Shown: positions 37,004-45,314 of the stretch, in pieces
Position numbering within the stretch: position 1 is the first letter of the stretch
Layout of the letters: the number at the start of each line of letters is the position of its first letter
DNA from: Pseudomonas mohnii
GTDB lineage: Bacteria; Pseudomonadota; Gammaproteobacteria; Pseudomonadales; Pseudomonadaceae
Length of the DNA stretch: 64,000 nt
Direction of reading: 5' to 3'
Assembly (NCBI RefSeq): GCF_900105115.1
Contig: NZ_FNRV01000001.1
Coordinates: forward strand, 1,054,001-1,118,000
Program-made: the position numbers and the translations under genes
The notes under the pieces: generated by a model
What the model was told of the DNA's origin: nothing
What the model saw: the letters and a program-made list of their open reading frames with translations, nothing else
Databases searched by the model: none

Positions 37004-38350
37004 ATGCACCCTTTACTGTCCAAAACCGCGACCGCCCTGGTTGTGACCGCCCTGGCCCAGGGCATCGCCCAGGCAGCGCTGTTTGCCGTAGACCCCGGGC
37101 CCTACTTACCGGCCATCGGCTCCTTCGCCTCCTGGTACCAGGACACCCATGGCCGGACGCTCGATTTGTGCCTGTCCAAGGCTGTCAGTTCGCGAGTACC
37201 GAGTGCGCCCGGAGCTCCCACCTACATGTGCAGTCTGCTGCCGGCTCCCGGGATCTTCGACGATGCGCAACCGGTGGTCTTCCCGAGCAACTTCCCCGAT
37301 GAAGCGTTCTGGTTCACCGGTGACGGCTCAATCGTCGATGCCGCTCGCGGCGTCAACCTGACGTACGTCAGTGCCGTCGAAGCTGCCTTCAGTGGTGGCG
37401 ACCCGGTCGAAGGGGACCAGATCAGCTTTGCCCGCATCCGCATTCGCGTCGACGTGCCCACCGCGGGCACCTACGTCATCACCCACCCCTATGGCGTCGA
37501 AGTCTTCAACGTCGACACCCCCGGCCGCCGGGCGATCAACATGACCCGGGACATCGGGATCGGCGCGCCGAAGACCTACGACGGCGCGCTCAAAGGTGAC
37601 GTCGGGCCGTTCCTGCGCAGCGTCAATGGTCCCTACACCGAAACCAACCCGGTCACCGGTTCCGCCGAGCAATTCGTCGGCGACCCGAACCTGGTGGAAG
37701 CCTTCACCGGCAGCCCGTTCAATACCAACTACATCCGCATTGAAGGCCCCAACGGGCTGGATCTGCGCACGACAGTGATGGCCATCTCCGGCAAGTTGTC
37801 GACGGTGGTCCGGCCGACCCCGATGATCGCCCAGCGCAGCACCTACTCGCGCACGGCCGGCGCCAGCGCGCCCGTGGCCCAGCAGGACGTTTTCGTGCTG
37901 GCCCCGCCGCCGCCCGCCAAGGTGACCCTGGACAGCAACAACCCGGTGCTCAACCTGACCGAGGCCGACACCACCGGCAGTTGGTACGCCCAGTCCGCAA
38001 CCAACCCGACGTTGCCCAGCACCCTGCAGGTGACCGCCGACAATCACCTGGCCATCCCCAGCAGTACACCGACCACATTGCCCATCCCCCTGACTGACCT
38101 GGTGGTGATTTCACGCGCCGAGTACAGCCTGAGCACCGGGCAAATCACCGTGGTCGCCTCCACCAGCGATGAAACATCGCCGCCCGTACTCACCGCCACA
38201 TCCGCAGGCGGTGCAACCATCGGGGCCTTGAGTGGCGACGGTGCAGTGAAAACCCTGTCCACCGGGATCTCACCGATTCCGCCGGCCAAGGTTCAGGTGA
38301 CGTCATCCAATGGCGGCAGCGATACCGAAGAAGTGGTCATCGTGCAATGA
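37004..38350 (+). CDS. Exported sister protein A of unknown function
   Basis: A 448-residue secreted protein. The start at 37004 (AGAGGGAA upstream) gives a signal peptide HPLLSKTATALVVTALAQGIAQA. The first 300 residues form a conserved region shared with the next gene: AVDPGPYLPAIGSFASWYQD, PTYMCSLLPAPGIFDD, FPDEAFWF, GDQISFARIRIRVDVP, THPYGVEVFNV and GPFLRSVNGPYTETNP. It resembles no named domain I know. The C-terminal 150 residues are beta-rich and Thr/Ser/Pro-rich. It is first in a likely operon with csgB and csgA behind a sigma-54-like promoter, so it may be an outer matrix protein. Confidence 0.82.
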   Translation: MHPLLSKTATALVVTALAQGIAQAALFAVDPGPYLPAIGSFASWYQDTHGRTLDLCLSKAVSSRVPSAPGAPTYMCSLLPAPGIFDDAQPVVFPSNFPDEAFWFTGDGSIVDAARGVNLTYVSAVEAAFSGGDPVEGDQISFARIRIRVDVPTAGTYVITHPYGVEVFNVDTPGRRAINMTRDIGIGAPKTYDGALKGDVGPFLRSVNGPYTETNPVTGSAEQFVGDPNLVEAFTGSPFNTNYIRIEGPNGLDLRTTVMAISGKLSTVVRPTPMIAQRSTYSRTAGASAPVAQQDVFVLAPPPPAKVTLDSNNPVLNLTEADTTGSWYAQSATNPTLPSTLQVTADNHLAIPSSTPTTLPIPLTDLVVISRAEYSLSTGQITVVASTSDETSPPVLTATSAGGATIGALSGDGAVKTLSTGISPIPPAKVQVTSSNGGSDTEEVVIVQ

Positions 38351-38385
38351 ACGCTCACATGGCCAGATCCTCATCAGGAGGCATC

Positions 38386-40632
38386 ATGAACAAATTGCCA
38401 CGCCTGGCGCTCAATGCCCTGGGACTGACTCTATCGCTGTCCGGCAGCGCTTTCGCGCAACTCGCCGCCGTTGACCCCGGCCCTTATACCTTTGCCACGG
38501 GGAAATTCCCGATCTGGTATCAGGACAACAACCTGCTGTCGATGGAACTGTGCCAGTCCCGGGCCGTGAGCTCGCGGGTGGCGGCCGCCACACCACCGGC
38601 CTACATGTGCACCCTGCTGCCGACACCCGGTATTTTCGACGACACCCTGCCGATGGTGTTCCCGGACAACTGGCCAGACGAAGCGTTCTGGTTCATCGCC
38701 GACGCCACCATTCCCAACAACGCCGCAGGCTATGGGATGGATGCGTATGTGGCGGGCATAGAAGCGGCATTCGCCGGGGGCAGCCCGCTCGATGGCGATC
38801 AAATCAGCTTTGCGCGGATCCGCATGCGGATTAACGTGCCTGTGGCCGGCACCTACACCATCACCCATCCCTATGGTGTCGAAACGGTCAATGTCACCAC
38901 GCCCGGTCGGCGCGCCATCAACATTACCCGGGACATCGGCGTCGGGGCACCGGGGGTTTTCAACGGGGCATTGAACGGCGCGATCGGACCCTTCCTGCGC
39001 AGCGTCAACGGCCCTTACACCGAAGTGAACCCGGACACCGGGACCGTCGAGACCTTCGTCGGCGACCCTAACCTCACCGAACAAGTCACCGGCAGCCCCA
39101 ACAACACCAACTTCGTGCGCATCCAGGGCCCCGCCGGGACCATCGAGACCAACCTCTTCACCGTGTCCGGCAAGGTCCTCGATAACCGGGCGCAAACAGC
39201 GGTGGAACTCAACCGCGCCACTTACCGCCGAACCTCGTCGGGCACCGGCACCAGCACCCGGGTCGAAGTCTTCGGCAAGGCCGACAACAGCTCCACGCTG
39301 TGCTTTCGCGAAACCGTCGCCCTGGTACCTGGCCCACCGCCAACCCCCTGCCTGACCAACCTGACCGGCGACGGTACGGGTCTGTTCTTCGGCCATCGTC
39401 TGTTCAACGGCCCCGTGCCTGCGGTGGTGGTGCTGACCGCCACCGATCCAACCGGCACCACTCGCCCGACCGCCGTATCGAGCAAACTCAATGACCTGGT
39501 GAAAATCCAGACCGCTCGCTACAACTGGAGCAATCACAGCCTGCTGATCGAGGCGACATCCTCTGACGAAGTGGCGGTGCCGGACATGGTCGCTCAAGGC
39601 TATGGCCGCCTGTCGAAGTCCGGCACCCTGCAACGCCTGACGGTGGCGGATCTGCCGCAACCACCCGCCAGGGTCACCGTCAAATCCGCCGCCGGCGGCA
39701 GCGACACCGAACCTGTTGTGGTGGTCGGCACCGCACCGGACAGTGGCGAGAACCAGGCGCCGATCGCCGTGGCCGACAGCGCGAGCACCAGCTTCGGCGT
39801 GCCGATCACCCTCAACCTGCTGGCCAACGACAACGACCCGGATGGCAACGTACCACTGAGCATCACTGCGCTCACTCAACCGGCCGCCGGCCAGGGCACG
39901 GTGGCGCAGAGCGGATCGACGGCCGTCACCTACACCCCGCCAGCCGTGGTCAATGCACCACTGACCACGACCTTCACCTACAAGGCGCAAGACGTCAAAG
40001 GCCTGGCCTCGGCCAATCCTGCGACAGTGACCATTACCGTGGCGCCCAACCAGCCTCCGGTAGCCGTCGCCGACAGCGTCGCAACCCTGGGTGTGGCGAT
40101 CCCGATCAGCGTGCTGGCCAACGACACCGATCCGGAAGGCAACGTGCCACTCGCCGTCGCCAGTTTCACCCAACCACCGACAGGTCGCGGCACCGTCACC
40201 AGTAATGGCACGGTCCTGACCTACACCCCACCGGCCACAGTCACCACGGCCTTCACCACGACCTTCAGTTACTTCGCCCGGGACAGCTTCGGTGCTGTGT
40301 CGACGACACCGGCCACGGTCACGGTGCAAGTCTCGCCACGGCCTGCCGCGGAAACCTTCACGGTGACCACGGCCACGGTGTCCGCCCGTTCCAATAACCG
40401 CTTCACCTGGGACTTCGCGGGTACCTCATCGGTGACCACCGGCAACACCATCACCATTCAGGTCAGCACCCCGACCGGGCTGCAAACCCTGGGCACTACC
40501 ACTGTGCCGGTGACCGGTCGCTGGAGGCTGACGGTGAACAACACCACCACGGTGATTCCGTCGGCGAACCCGACAGCCACCATCACCTCGTCCCAAGGCA
40601 CCGTGCGCACCGTGTCGGTGATCTCGAACTGA
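38386..40632 (+). CDS. Exported sister protein B with tandem Ig/cadherin-like repeats
   Basis: A 748-residue secreted protein. ATG at 38386 follows CAGGAGG; signal peptide NKLPRLALNALGLTLSLSGSAFA. Residues 25-310 match sister protein A closely. Residues about 465-645 hold two tandem-95-type cadherin/Ig-like repeats (APIAVADSASTSFGVPITLN and PPVAVADSVATLGVAIPISV, each followed by LLANDNDPDGNVPL or VLANDTDPEGNVPL and YTPPA), whose acidic loops suggest calcium binding. A final beta domain ends RTVSVISN. The layout is that of a large adhesive surface or matrix protein. It follows sister A by 35 bp and precedes csgB by 59 bp. Confidence 0.83.
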   Translation: MNKLPRLALNALGLTLSLSGSAFAQLAAVDPGPYTFATGKFPIWYQDNNLLSMELCQSRAVSSRVAAATPPAYMCTLLPTPGIFDDTLPMVFPDNWPDEAFWFIADATIPNNAAGYGMDAYVAGIEAAFAGGSPLDGDQISFARIRMRINVPVAGTYTITHPYGVETVNVTTPGRRAINITRDIGVGAPGVFNGALNGAIGPFLRSVNGPYTEVNPDTGTVETFVGDPNLTEQVTGSPNNTNFVRIQGPAGTIETNLFTVSGKVLDNRAQTAVELNRATYRRTSSGTGTSTRVEVFGKADNSSTLCFRETVALVPGPPPTPCLTNLTGDGTGLFFGHRLFNGPVPAVVVLTATDPTGTTRPTAVSSKLNDLVKIQTARYNWSNHSLLIEATSSDEVAVPDMVAQGYGRLSKSGTLQRLTVADLPQPPARVTVKSAAGGSDTEPVVVVGTAPDSGENQAPIAVADSASTSFGVPITLNLLANDNDPDGNVPLSITALTQPAAGQGTVAQSGSTAVTYTPPAVVNAPLTTTFTYKAQDVKGLASANPATVTITVAPNQPPVAVADSVATLGVAIPISVLANDTDPEGNVPLAVASFTQPPTGRGTVTSNGTVLTYTPPATVTTAFTTTFSYFARDSFGAVSTTPATVTVQVSPRPAAETFTVTTATVSARSNNRFTWDFAGTSSVTTGNTITIQVSTPTGLQTLGTTTVPVTGRWRLTVNNTTTVIPSANPTATITSSQGTVRTVSVISN

Positions 40633-40639
40633 GCCCTCG

Positions 40640-40665
40640 CCCCATCGACTCCCGAGTCGATGGGG
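40640..40665. terminator. Strong hairpin between sister protein B and csgB (attenuator?)
   Basis: CCCCATCGACT (40640-40650) and its exact complement (40655-40665) enclose a 4-nt loop. No U-run follows, so it is more likely a processing or mRNA-stability element separating the two parts of the operon than a full terminator. Confidence 0.5.
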
Positions 40666-40691
40666 CTGGCCTCCTCCCACAGGACAACGCC

Positions 40692-41153
40692 ATGAATGCG
40701 TCGACCGCCACCCTGCTCTGCCTGCTTCTGCTTTGCAGCAGCGCAGGCGTGCGCGCCGACGACTTGATGGAGAACGAGGACCTCGCCCCTGCCGCCGATC
40801 TCGGCGAGCTGCCACCGCTAATTGGCCAGCACGCACTGATCGACCAGAACGGCCAGGCCAACATCGCGCTGTTGCAGCAGAACGGTCAGTCGCTGCTCGG
40901 CCAGATCGTGCAGTCGGGCAGCAATCAGGAAGCCTGGATCCTGCAACAAGGCAGCGACCTGATGGCCTTGATCACCCAGCAAGGTTCTGGCAACGCCGCT
41001 TCGATCATCCAGAGCGGCAGCCACAACCGCGCGCAGATCGCCCAGAACGGCAACAACAACGACGCCAGCATCGAACAGGCCGGCTCGGGACAGCAAAGCG
41101 CCGTCACCCAGGCCGGCAACGGCATGAGCGTATCGGTCAAACAATATCGCTAA
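40692..41153 (+). CDS. csgB: Curli minor subunit, nucleator CsgB
   Basis: A 153-residue exported curlin. Signal peptide NASTATLLCLLLLCSSAGVRA, then a linker and five curlin-type repeats of about 22 residues with the Q-x-G-x-x-N-x-A pattern (IDQNGQANIALLQQNGQ, IVQSGSNQEAWILQQGS, ITQQGSGNAASIIQSGS, IAQNGNNNDASIEQAGS, VTQAGNGMSVSVKQYR). CsgB anchors and seeds CsgA polymerisation on the cell surface. It precedes csgA by 27 bp. Confidence 0.93.
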   Translation: MNASTATLLCLLLLCSSAGVRADDLMENEDLAPAADLGELPPLIGQHALIDQNGQANIALLQQNGQSLLGQIVQSGSNQEAWILQQGSDLMALITQQGSGNAASIIQSGSHNRAQIAQNGNNNDASIEQAGSGQQSAVTQAGNGMSVSVKQYR

Positions 41154-41180
41154 AGCACTGCACCACTTGGAGGTTTCACC

Positions 41181-42629
41181 ATGTTCAAACTGACGCCCCT
41201 CACCGCCGCCATCCTGGTCATTGTCAGTGCCCAGGCCTTGGCCGACGACAGCCTGTCCACGCAAACCCAGTACGGTACCGCCAACATCGCCGATGTGAAG
41301 CAGACCGCGGCTCCGCTCAGCACCGCCACCCAGCAGCAAACGGGCCAGGGCAACGATGCCGCCGCCGTGCAAGACACGGCCACCGGGACCATCAGCCAAA
41401 CCCAAATCGGCGACTACAACGCCGGCTACGCCGAGCAATTGTTCGAGGACAACAGCACCATCACCCAGAACCAGGCCGGCAGCTCCAACATCAGCCATGC
41501 CAGCCAGTCAATCGGTATCGGCGGCAGCGAAGCCCTGCAGCAACAGGAGGGCACCGGCAACTTCTCGTTCATCTACCAGGACAGCCAGGAAGGCACGACC
41601 GCCAAGACCTACCAGTACGGCGATGGCAACGAAGCCAACATCGAACAGATTCAACTGGGCACGGGCAACAACGCCGTGATCATCCAGTACGGCACCACCA
41701 ACTACGCGACGGCCGAACAGATCGGCCACATGGGTGGCCAGATCGACATCAACCAGGCCGGCAGCACCAACTATGCCTATGGCGACCAGCGCAACGGCAC
41801 CGGCGGCGACCTGAGCATCAACCAGTCCGGCGACGCCAACGGCACCGAAATCTGGCAAGACACCCAGATCGGCGCCAAGGCCACCGTCTCCCAATACGGG
41901 CAGACCAACGAAACCGTGATCGACCAGAGCTTCGGCGAAAACAACGTGGCCCAGGTGGTGCAAGTCGGCGACCTCAACGCGATCTACGCCGACCAGTTCG
42001 AGTCCATGGGCTCGACCCTGGCGCTCTATCAAACCGGCTCGAGCAACGTGCACTTCACCTACCAGAGCGGCGATAACCATACCCTCAACGCCACGTCGGT
42101 GGGTACCGGCAACAAGGTCTACGCCAGCAACTGGAAAGGCCCGGAAAAAGGTGGTCAGTTCGGTAGCAACCAGCGCGCGACCGTCAATCAGAACGGCACC
42201 AACAACGTCGCCAACTTCACCCAGAAAGGCGCCGGCCACATCATGACCACCTACCAGACCGGCTCCGGCAACAAAACCACCGTGACCCAGGCCGATTCCT
42301 ACAACGAGCTGTACTTCGACCAGAACGGCAGCGACAACATCCTCATCGCCGACCAGCGCGGCACCACCAACCTGGCCCAGGGCAGCAGCAACGGCAGCGG
42401 CAACAGCACCGAGTTCAACCAGGAAGGCACCGGCAACCAGGCGTTCACCACGCAGCTGTATGGCGACGACAACGTCATCACCATCAAACAGGCTGACACC
42501 ATGAACGTGGCCTACGTCACCCAGGGCGGCACCGCCAACATTGCCAGCGTCAATCAGAGCGGCGTGGCGCAGACCGCCAACGTGCAGCAGTTCGGTACGG
42601 CCAACTCGGCGACTGTTTTGCAGAAGTAA
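41181..42629 (+). CDS. csgA: Curli major subunit CsgA (very long form)
   Basis: A 482-residue exported amyloid subunit, three times the size of enterobacterial CsgA. Signal peptide MFKLTPLTAAILVIVSAQALA. The whole mature part is made of about 20 curlin-like repeats of 20-24 residues with Gln and Asn at fixed positions (for example VNQNGTNNVANFTQKG and VNQSGVAQTANVQQFG). Long curlins are known in Pseudomonas. A strong terminator follows at 42642. The secretion genes csgGFE lie on the other side of an IS insertion on the opposite strand. Confidence 0.92.
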   Translation: MFKLTPLTAAILVIVSAQALADDSLSTQTQYGTANIADVKQTAAPLSTATQQQTGQGNDAAAVQDTATGTISQTQIGDYNAGYAEQLFEDNSTITQNQAGSSNISHASQSIGIGGSEALQQQEGTGNFSFIYQDSQEGTTAKTYQYGDGNEANIEQIQLGTGNNAVIIQYGTTNYATAEQIGHMGGQIDINQAGSTNYAYGDQRNGTGGDLSINQSGDANGTEIWQDTQIGAKATVSQYGQTNETVIDQSFGENNVAQVVQVGDLNAIYADQFESMGSTLALYQTGSSNVHFTYQSGDNHTLNATSVGTGNKVYASNWKGPEKGGQFGSNQRATVNQNGTNNVANFTQKGAGHIMTTYQTGSGNKTTVTQADSYNELYFDQNGSDNILIADQRGTTNLAQGSSNGSGNSTEFNQEGTGNQAFTTQLYGDDNVITIKQADTMNVAYVTQGGTANIASVNQSGVAQTANVQQFGTANSATVLQK

Positions 42630-42641
42630 TTGTGTGGTGTG

Positions 42642-42677
42642 AAAAACCGCGGCCCTTTGTGGGGGCGCGGTTTTTTT
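42642..42677 (+). terminator. Rho-independent terminator after csgA
   Basis: AAAAACCGCG (42642-42651) pairs with CGCGGTTTTT (42666-42675); the T-run extends to 42677. It lies 12 bp after the csgA stop codon. Confidence 0.93.
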
Positions 42678-42689
42678 ATGCCGCGCAAA

Positions 42690-42840
42690 ACATCTATGGC
42701 GAGCGAGCTCGCTCGCCACTGTGGATCGGTGCACCTGCGGGTGATGGGCCGGCTGTCAGGCCGATCTCGTCCACGATGACGCGGGCTGCCTGAATGCCCG
42801 CGTTGACCGGACGTTCATCGCGAGCAGGCTCGCTCCTACA
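42690..42840. repeat. REP elements, relative of the 226-bp repeat
   Basis: GGCGAGCGAGCTCGCTCGCC near 42699-42718 is a perfect REP palindrome. It is followed by a block (CACGATGACGCGGGCTGCC, GAATGCCCGCGTTGACCGG, ACGTTCATCGCGAGCAGGC) clearly homologous to the 226-bp unit at 12.6-13.2 kb. Confidence 0.85.
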
Positions 42841-43192
42841 GTGGATTGGGTACACCTGCGGGTGATTGGTCGACTATAAGGCCGCCATCGCTGGCAGGCC
42901 AGCTCCCACAGAGGATTGGGTACACCTGCGGGTGATTGGTCGGCTATAAGGCCGCCATCGCTGGCAGGCCAGCTCCCACAGAGGATCGCGTGCACCTGCG
43001 GATGATTGGTTGGCTGTCAGGCCGCCTTCGCTGGCAAGCCAGCTCCCACAGTGGATCGGGCTACACCTGCGGATGATTGATCGGCCTATAAGGCCGCCAT
43101 CGCTGGCAAGCCAGCTCTCACAGAGGATTGGGTACACCTGCGGATGATTGGTCGGCTATAAGGCCGCCATCGCTGGCAGGCCAGCTCCCACA
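42841..43192. repeat. Tandem array of a 70-bp REP-containing repeat (5 units)
   Basis: Five head-to-tail units at 42841, 42911, 42981, 43051 (72 bp) and 43123. The consensus runs from GTGGATTGGGTACACCTGCG through GGTGATTGGTCGGCTATAAG to CGCTGGCAGGCCAGCTCCCACA. The core is shared with the 226-bp array. No spacers separate the units, so it is not CRISPR. Confidence 0.93.
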
Positions 43193-43479
43193 GAAAAGCA
43201 AGGCGCGCCACCCTGCTCTTCACCACTCATCAGGCCGAGCGTTAGCTCGCCTGCAGCTTTTGATCTTGATCCACCCGCCCCTTCGGAAGGCTGAGTGGAG
43301 GTGTTCATCCGGGGAGTGGCGCGCAGCGCCGTTCGACGCAGTCGAACACGCTGCATGTAGGTTGAAGCGAAGCCAACCGGAGGGCAGTGTCCCCGGATGG
43401 ATACCGTAGCGAAGGAACGCCGAGCCCAAGCGAGGGGCCGGACGCCGGGGCGAGACCTTTTGGTTCCTTTTGTGGCGTT
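43193..43479. repeat. Conserved Pseudomonas intergenic element, left part (split by IS)
   Basis: Non-coding sequence of the kind found at many Pseudomonas loci, ending GACCTTTTGGTTCCTTTTGT then GGCGTT. Its continuation GACAAAAGGGACTCGCCGTA is found at 45135, on the other side of the IS. Part of it forms hairpins, for example CGTTCGACGCAGTCGAACACG. Confidence 0.6.
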
Positions 43480-43520
43480 CGGTACGTGTCAAGGTAACTG
43501 TCGCCTTAGTCCTACAGTTG

Positions 43521-44531
43521 TTAGCCCGTTGCGTCCTTAATTTCAGGGCGCTCTGGGTTTAAATACACCGCATCTGCCAGCTTCCAGTTGCGTGTTCGAG
43601 TGCTCCAGCGGCTCGGATTAACCTCCCTGGCATCCTCATAAAGCACTGTCCTAGCTTGTAATAGAGCCGTTGCTTTGCCTTCGTGCCGCTCGTTTGGCGT
43701 CACGTATTTCAGGGCACTGTGGCGGTGATCTTCGTTGTACCACTCGATAAATTTCTGCACCCAAAGCCTTGCCTCAGTAACCGTATCAAATGGTTGATCC
43801 GGCCAGAGGGGGCAGTACTTTGCGGTACGGAAAAGTGCTTCGGCGTAAGCGTTGTCATTGCTCACCCTTGGTCGACTAAAGGATGGCTCGACGCCCAGGG
43901 CAATCATGCTTTCGCGTAACAAGGAACCTCTCATGACGTGGCCGTTATCCGAGTGCAGGACCAACGGACGACCCGCTGTATGTTCACGCAAGCATCCCTT
44001 TCTAAGCAGCTCACACGCGTGTTCGGCACATTCCACCTCATGCACTTCATTGGCTACCAGCTTGCGGCTGTAGACATCCTTGACCATGTACCAATAGAAA
44101 AAACGACCTCTGACAGTGCTGGGCAGCCAAGTGATATCCCAGCACCAAACCTGATTGGGAGCGTCTGCGCGATGCGTTGTCAGCACCCTGCGTTTCGGGG
44201 CTTTGGCTCGGCCGCGACGCACGTTTTGATTAGCGGCTTTTAACACACGGTAAAACGTCGACTCCGAAGCCAGGTAGATACCTTCATCAGCCAGTTTTGG
44301 AACGATTTGGTGCGGGGTGAGGCTGGCGTAGCCAGCCTGATTGGCAGCATCAAGCACCGCTTGGCGCTCTGTATCACTGAGCTTGTTGGCCGGAGCTGCC
44401 CGTTGAGCTAACAGTCGTCCATCACAGTCCGCGTGTCGCCAGCGTTGAACTGTTCGCAGGCTCAGCCCCAGTTCATTACAGGCTTGATATCGGCGAGCAC
44501 CATTGAGCACCGCGTCCGCAATCAACTTCAT
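43521..44531 (-). CDS. IS3-family transposase OrfB (DDE integrase part)
   Basis: A 336-residue rve-type integrase domain protein. An N-terminal HTH_21-like part (YASLTPHQIVPKLADEGIYLASESTFYRVL) precedes the catalytic domain with the DDE residues in WCWDITWLPS, LVLHSDNGHVM and SNDNAYAEALFRTAK. It is normally made as an OrfAB fusion by -1 frameshifting on the A7 run at 44594-44600; the OrfB frame is open back to that point. Intact, so the element may still be active. Confidence 0.92.
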   Translation of the reverse strand: MKLIADAVLNGARRYQACNELGLSLRTVQRWRHADCDGRLLAQRAAPANKLSDTERQAVLDAANQAGYASLTPHQIVPKLADEGIYLASESTFYRVLKAANQNVRRGRAKAPKRRVLTTHRADAPNQVWCWDITWLPSTVRGRFFYWYMVKDVYSRKLVANEVHEVECAEHACELLRKGCLREHTAGRPLVLHSDNGHVMRGSLLRESMIALGVEPSFSRPRVSNDNAYAEALFRTAKYCPLWPDQPFDTVTEARLWVQKFIEWYNEDHRHSALKYVTPNERHEGKATALLQARTVLYEDAREVNPSRWSTRTRNWKLADAVYLNPERPEIKDATG

Positions 44532-44557
44532 GGCTTGCGTACGATCAGAGGCGTTGA

Positions 44558-45058
44558 TCAGTCTTCCTTGTCCTTGCCCCAGATCGCATTGGCTTTTTTT
44601 CTGAGTTCCAGCAAAGCCACCGCCTCCGCACGTCCGGCGTCAGACTGTATCAATTGACGCTCAAGTATTTTGATACGCCGTTGCTCGGCCGTCTTAGAGG
44701 TTCGGGAGTTGAGATCAACGACCGGATTGGCGTTTTGGCATGCCAGTCGCCACTGCTGGATTTGCTCAGGGTAAATGCCTTTAATTCGGCAATACTGAGA
44801 GATCTCCACCTCGCTCAACGGCCCGGTTTCCATGACAGCATTGAATTTATCGGCGCTAGACCATTGGTCGCTGGTCTTGCCGTTTCCCGGCACGATCAAG
44901 CCTTTATCTCTAGCCATTTGTCTCCAATTTCGCAGTGACTGTGGTGTGAGATTGAGCGCAACGGCAAGTTCTGCCACTGATCGATTGAGGGGCGGCATCA
45001 TTTGCAAAACGACCCAGTCTTTGAAGTCGTTGTCGTAGCGTTTACCTAACTTGGACAT
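44558..45058 (-). CDS. IS3-family transposase OrfA (helix-turn-helix part)
   Basis: A 166-residue DNA-binding subunit with an HTH (VAELAVALNLTPQSLRNWRQMARDKG) and a second helical part (VEISQYCRIKGIYPEQIQQWRLACQ) followed by a coiled coil (RTSKTAEQRRIKILERQLIQ). Near its end lies the slippery run read as A-AAA-AAA-G, after which a -1 shift continues into OrfB. Confidence 0.9.
   Translation of the reverse strand: MSKLGKRYDNDFKDWVVLQMMPPLNRSVAELAVALNLTPQSLRNWRQMARDKGLIVPGNGKTSDQWSSADKFNAVMETGPLSEVEISQYCRIKGIYPEQIQQWRLACQNANPVVDLNSRTSKTAEQRRIKILERQLIQSDAGRAEAVALLELRKKANAIWGKDKED
44593..44600 (-). other. Programmed -1 frameshift site in the IS
   Basis: On the minus strand an AAAAAAAG run is in the zero frame as ..A AAA AAA G. 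A -1 slip changes to a frame open for 21 codons up to and through the OrfB start at 44531. This is the usual way IS3 elements make the OrfAB transposase. Confidence 0.75.
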
Positions 45059-45127
45059 TGTTATGCACCTTCGCCCTCTTGAATGAACGAGTCAATCAAC
45101 AAGGGCGACAGGTAGCCTGACACGGAG

Positions 45128-45290
45128 GGCGTTTGACAAAAGGGACTCGCCGTAAGGGCGAAACCCTAAGCCGCCGTTACCGCAGCAACGGATATGTACG
45201 CGGTCAACAACACACAGGTCGGCTGTCAGGCCGCCTTCGCTGCGATGCGGCGCCCCGACAAGCCAGCACCTACAGGGGAACAAGAAACAT
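45128..45290. repeat. Right part of the split intergenic element plus REP remnant
   Basis: Starts GGCGTTTGACAAAAGGGACT and continues the element broken by the IS. It is followed by CAGGTCGGCTGTCAGGCCGCC, the core of the 70-bp repeat, showing that REP arrays lay on both sides before the IS inserted. Confidence 0.6.
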
Positions 45291-45314
45291 GAGCGGCCCA
45301 AAGACCACCCACCC

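Larger units (their letters stand above)
43480..45127 (-). mobile_element. IS3-family insertion sequence
   Basis: An element of about 1.65 kb with two overlapping-frame genes transcribed on the minus strand. The ends carry imperfect inverted repeats: GTGTCAAGGTAACTGTCGCC from 43486 and, on the other strand, GTGTCAGGCTACCTGTCGCC from 45123. The direct repeat GGCGTT flanks the unit (43474-43479 and 45128-45133), consistent with target duplication, though exact ends could shift by a few bases. It interrupts a conserved intergenic element between csgA and csgG. Confidence 0.87.

Noticed and set aside
40733..42076. Out-of-frame 447-codon ORF over csgB and csgA, rich in Arg, Gln and His
   Set aside because: It is a +1 shadow of repetitive curlin coding sequence. 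It spans two real genes with signal peptides and a ribosome site each.
42841..43192. CRISPR-like regular repeat pattern
   Set aside because: The units abut without unique spacers, are 70 bp long and contain REP hairpins, and there are no cas genes nearby.
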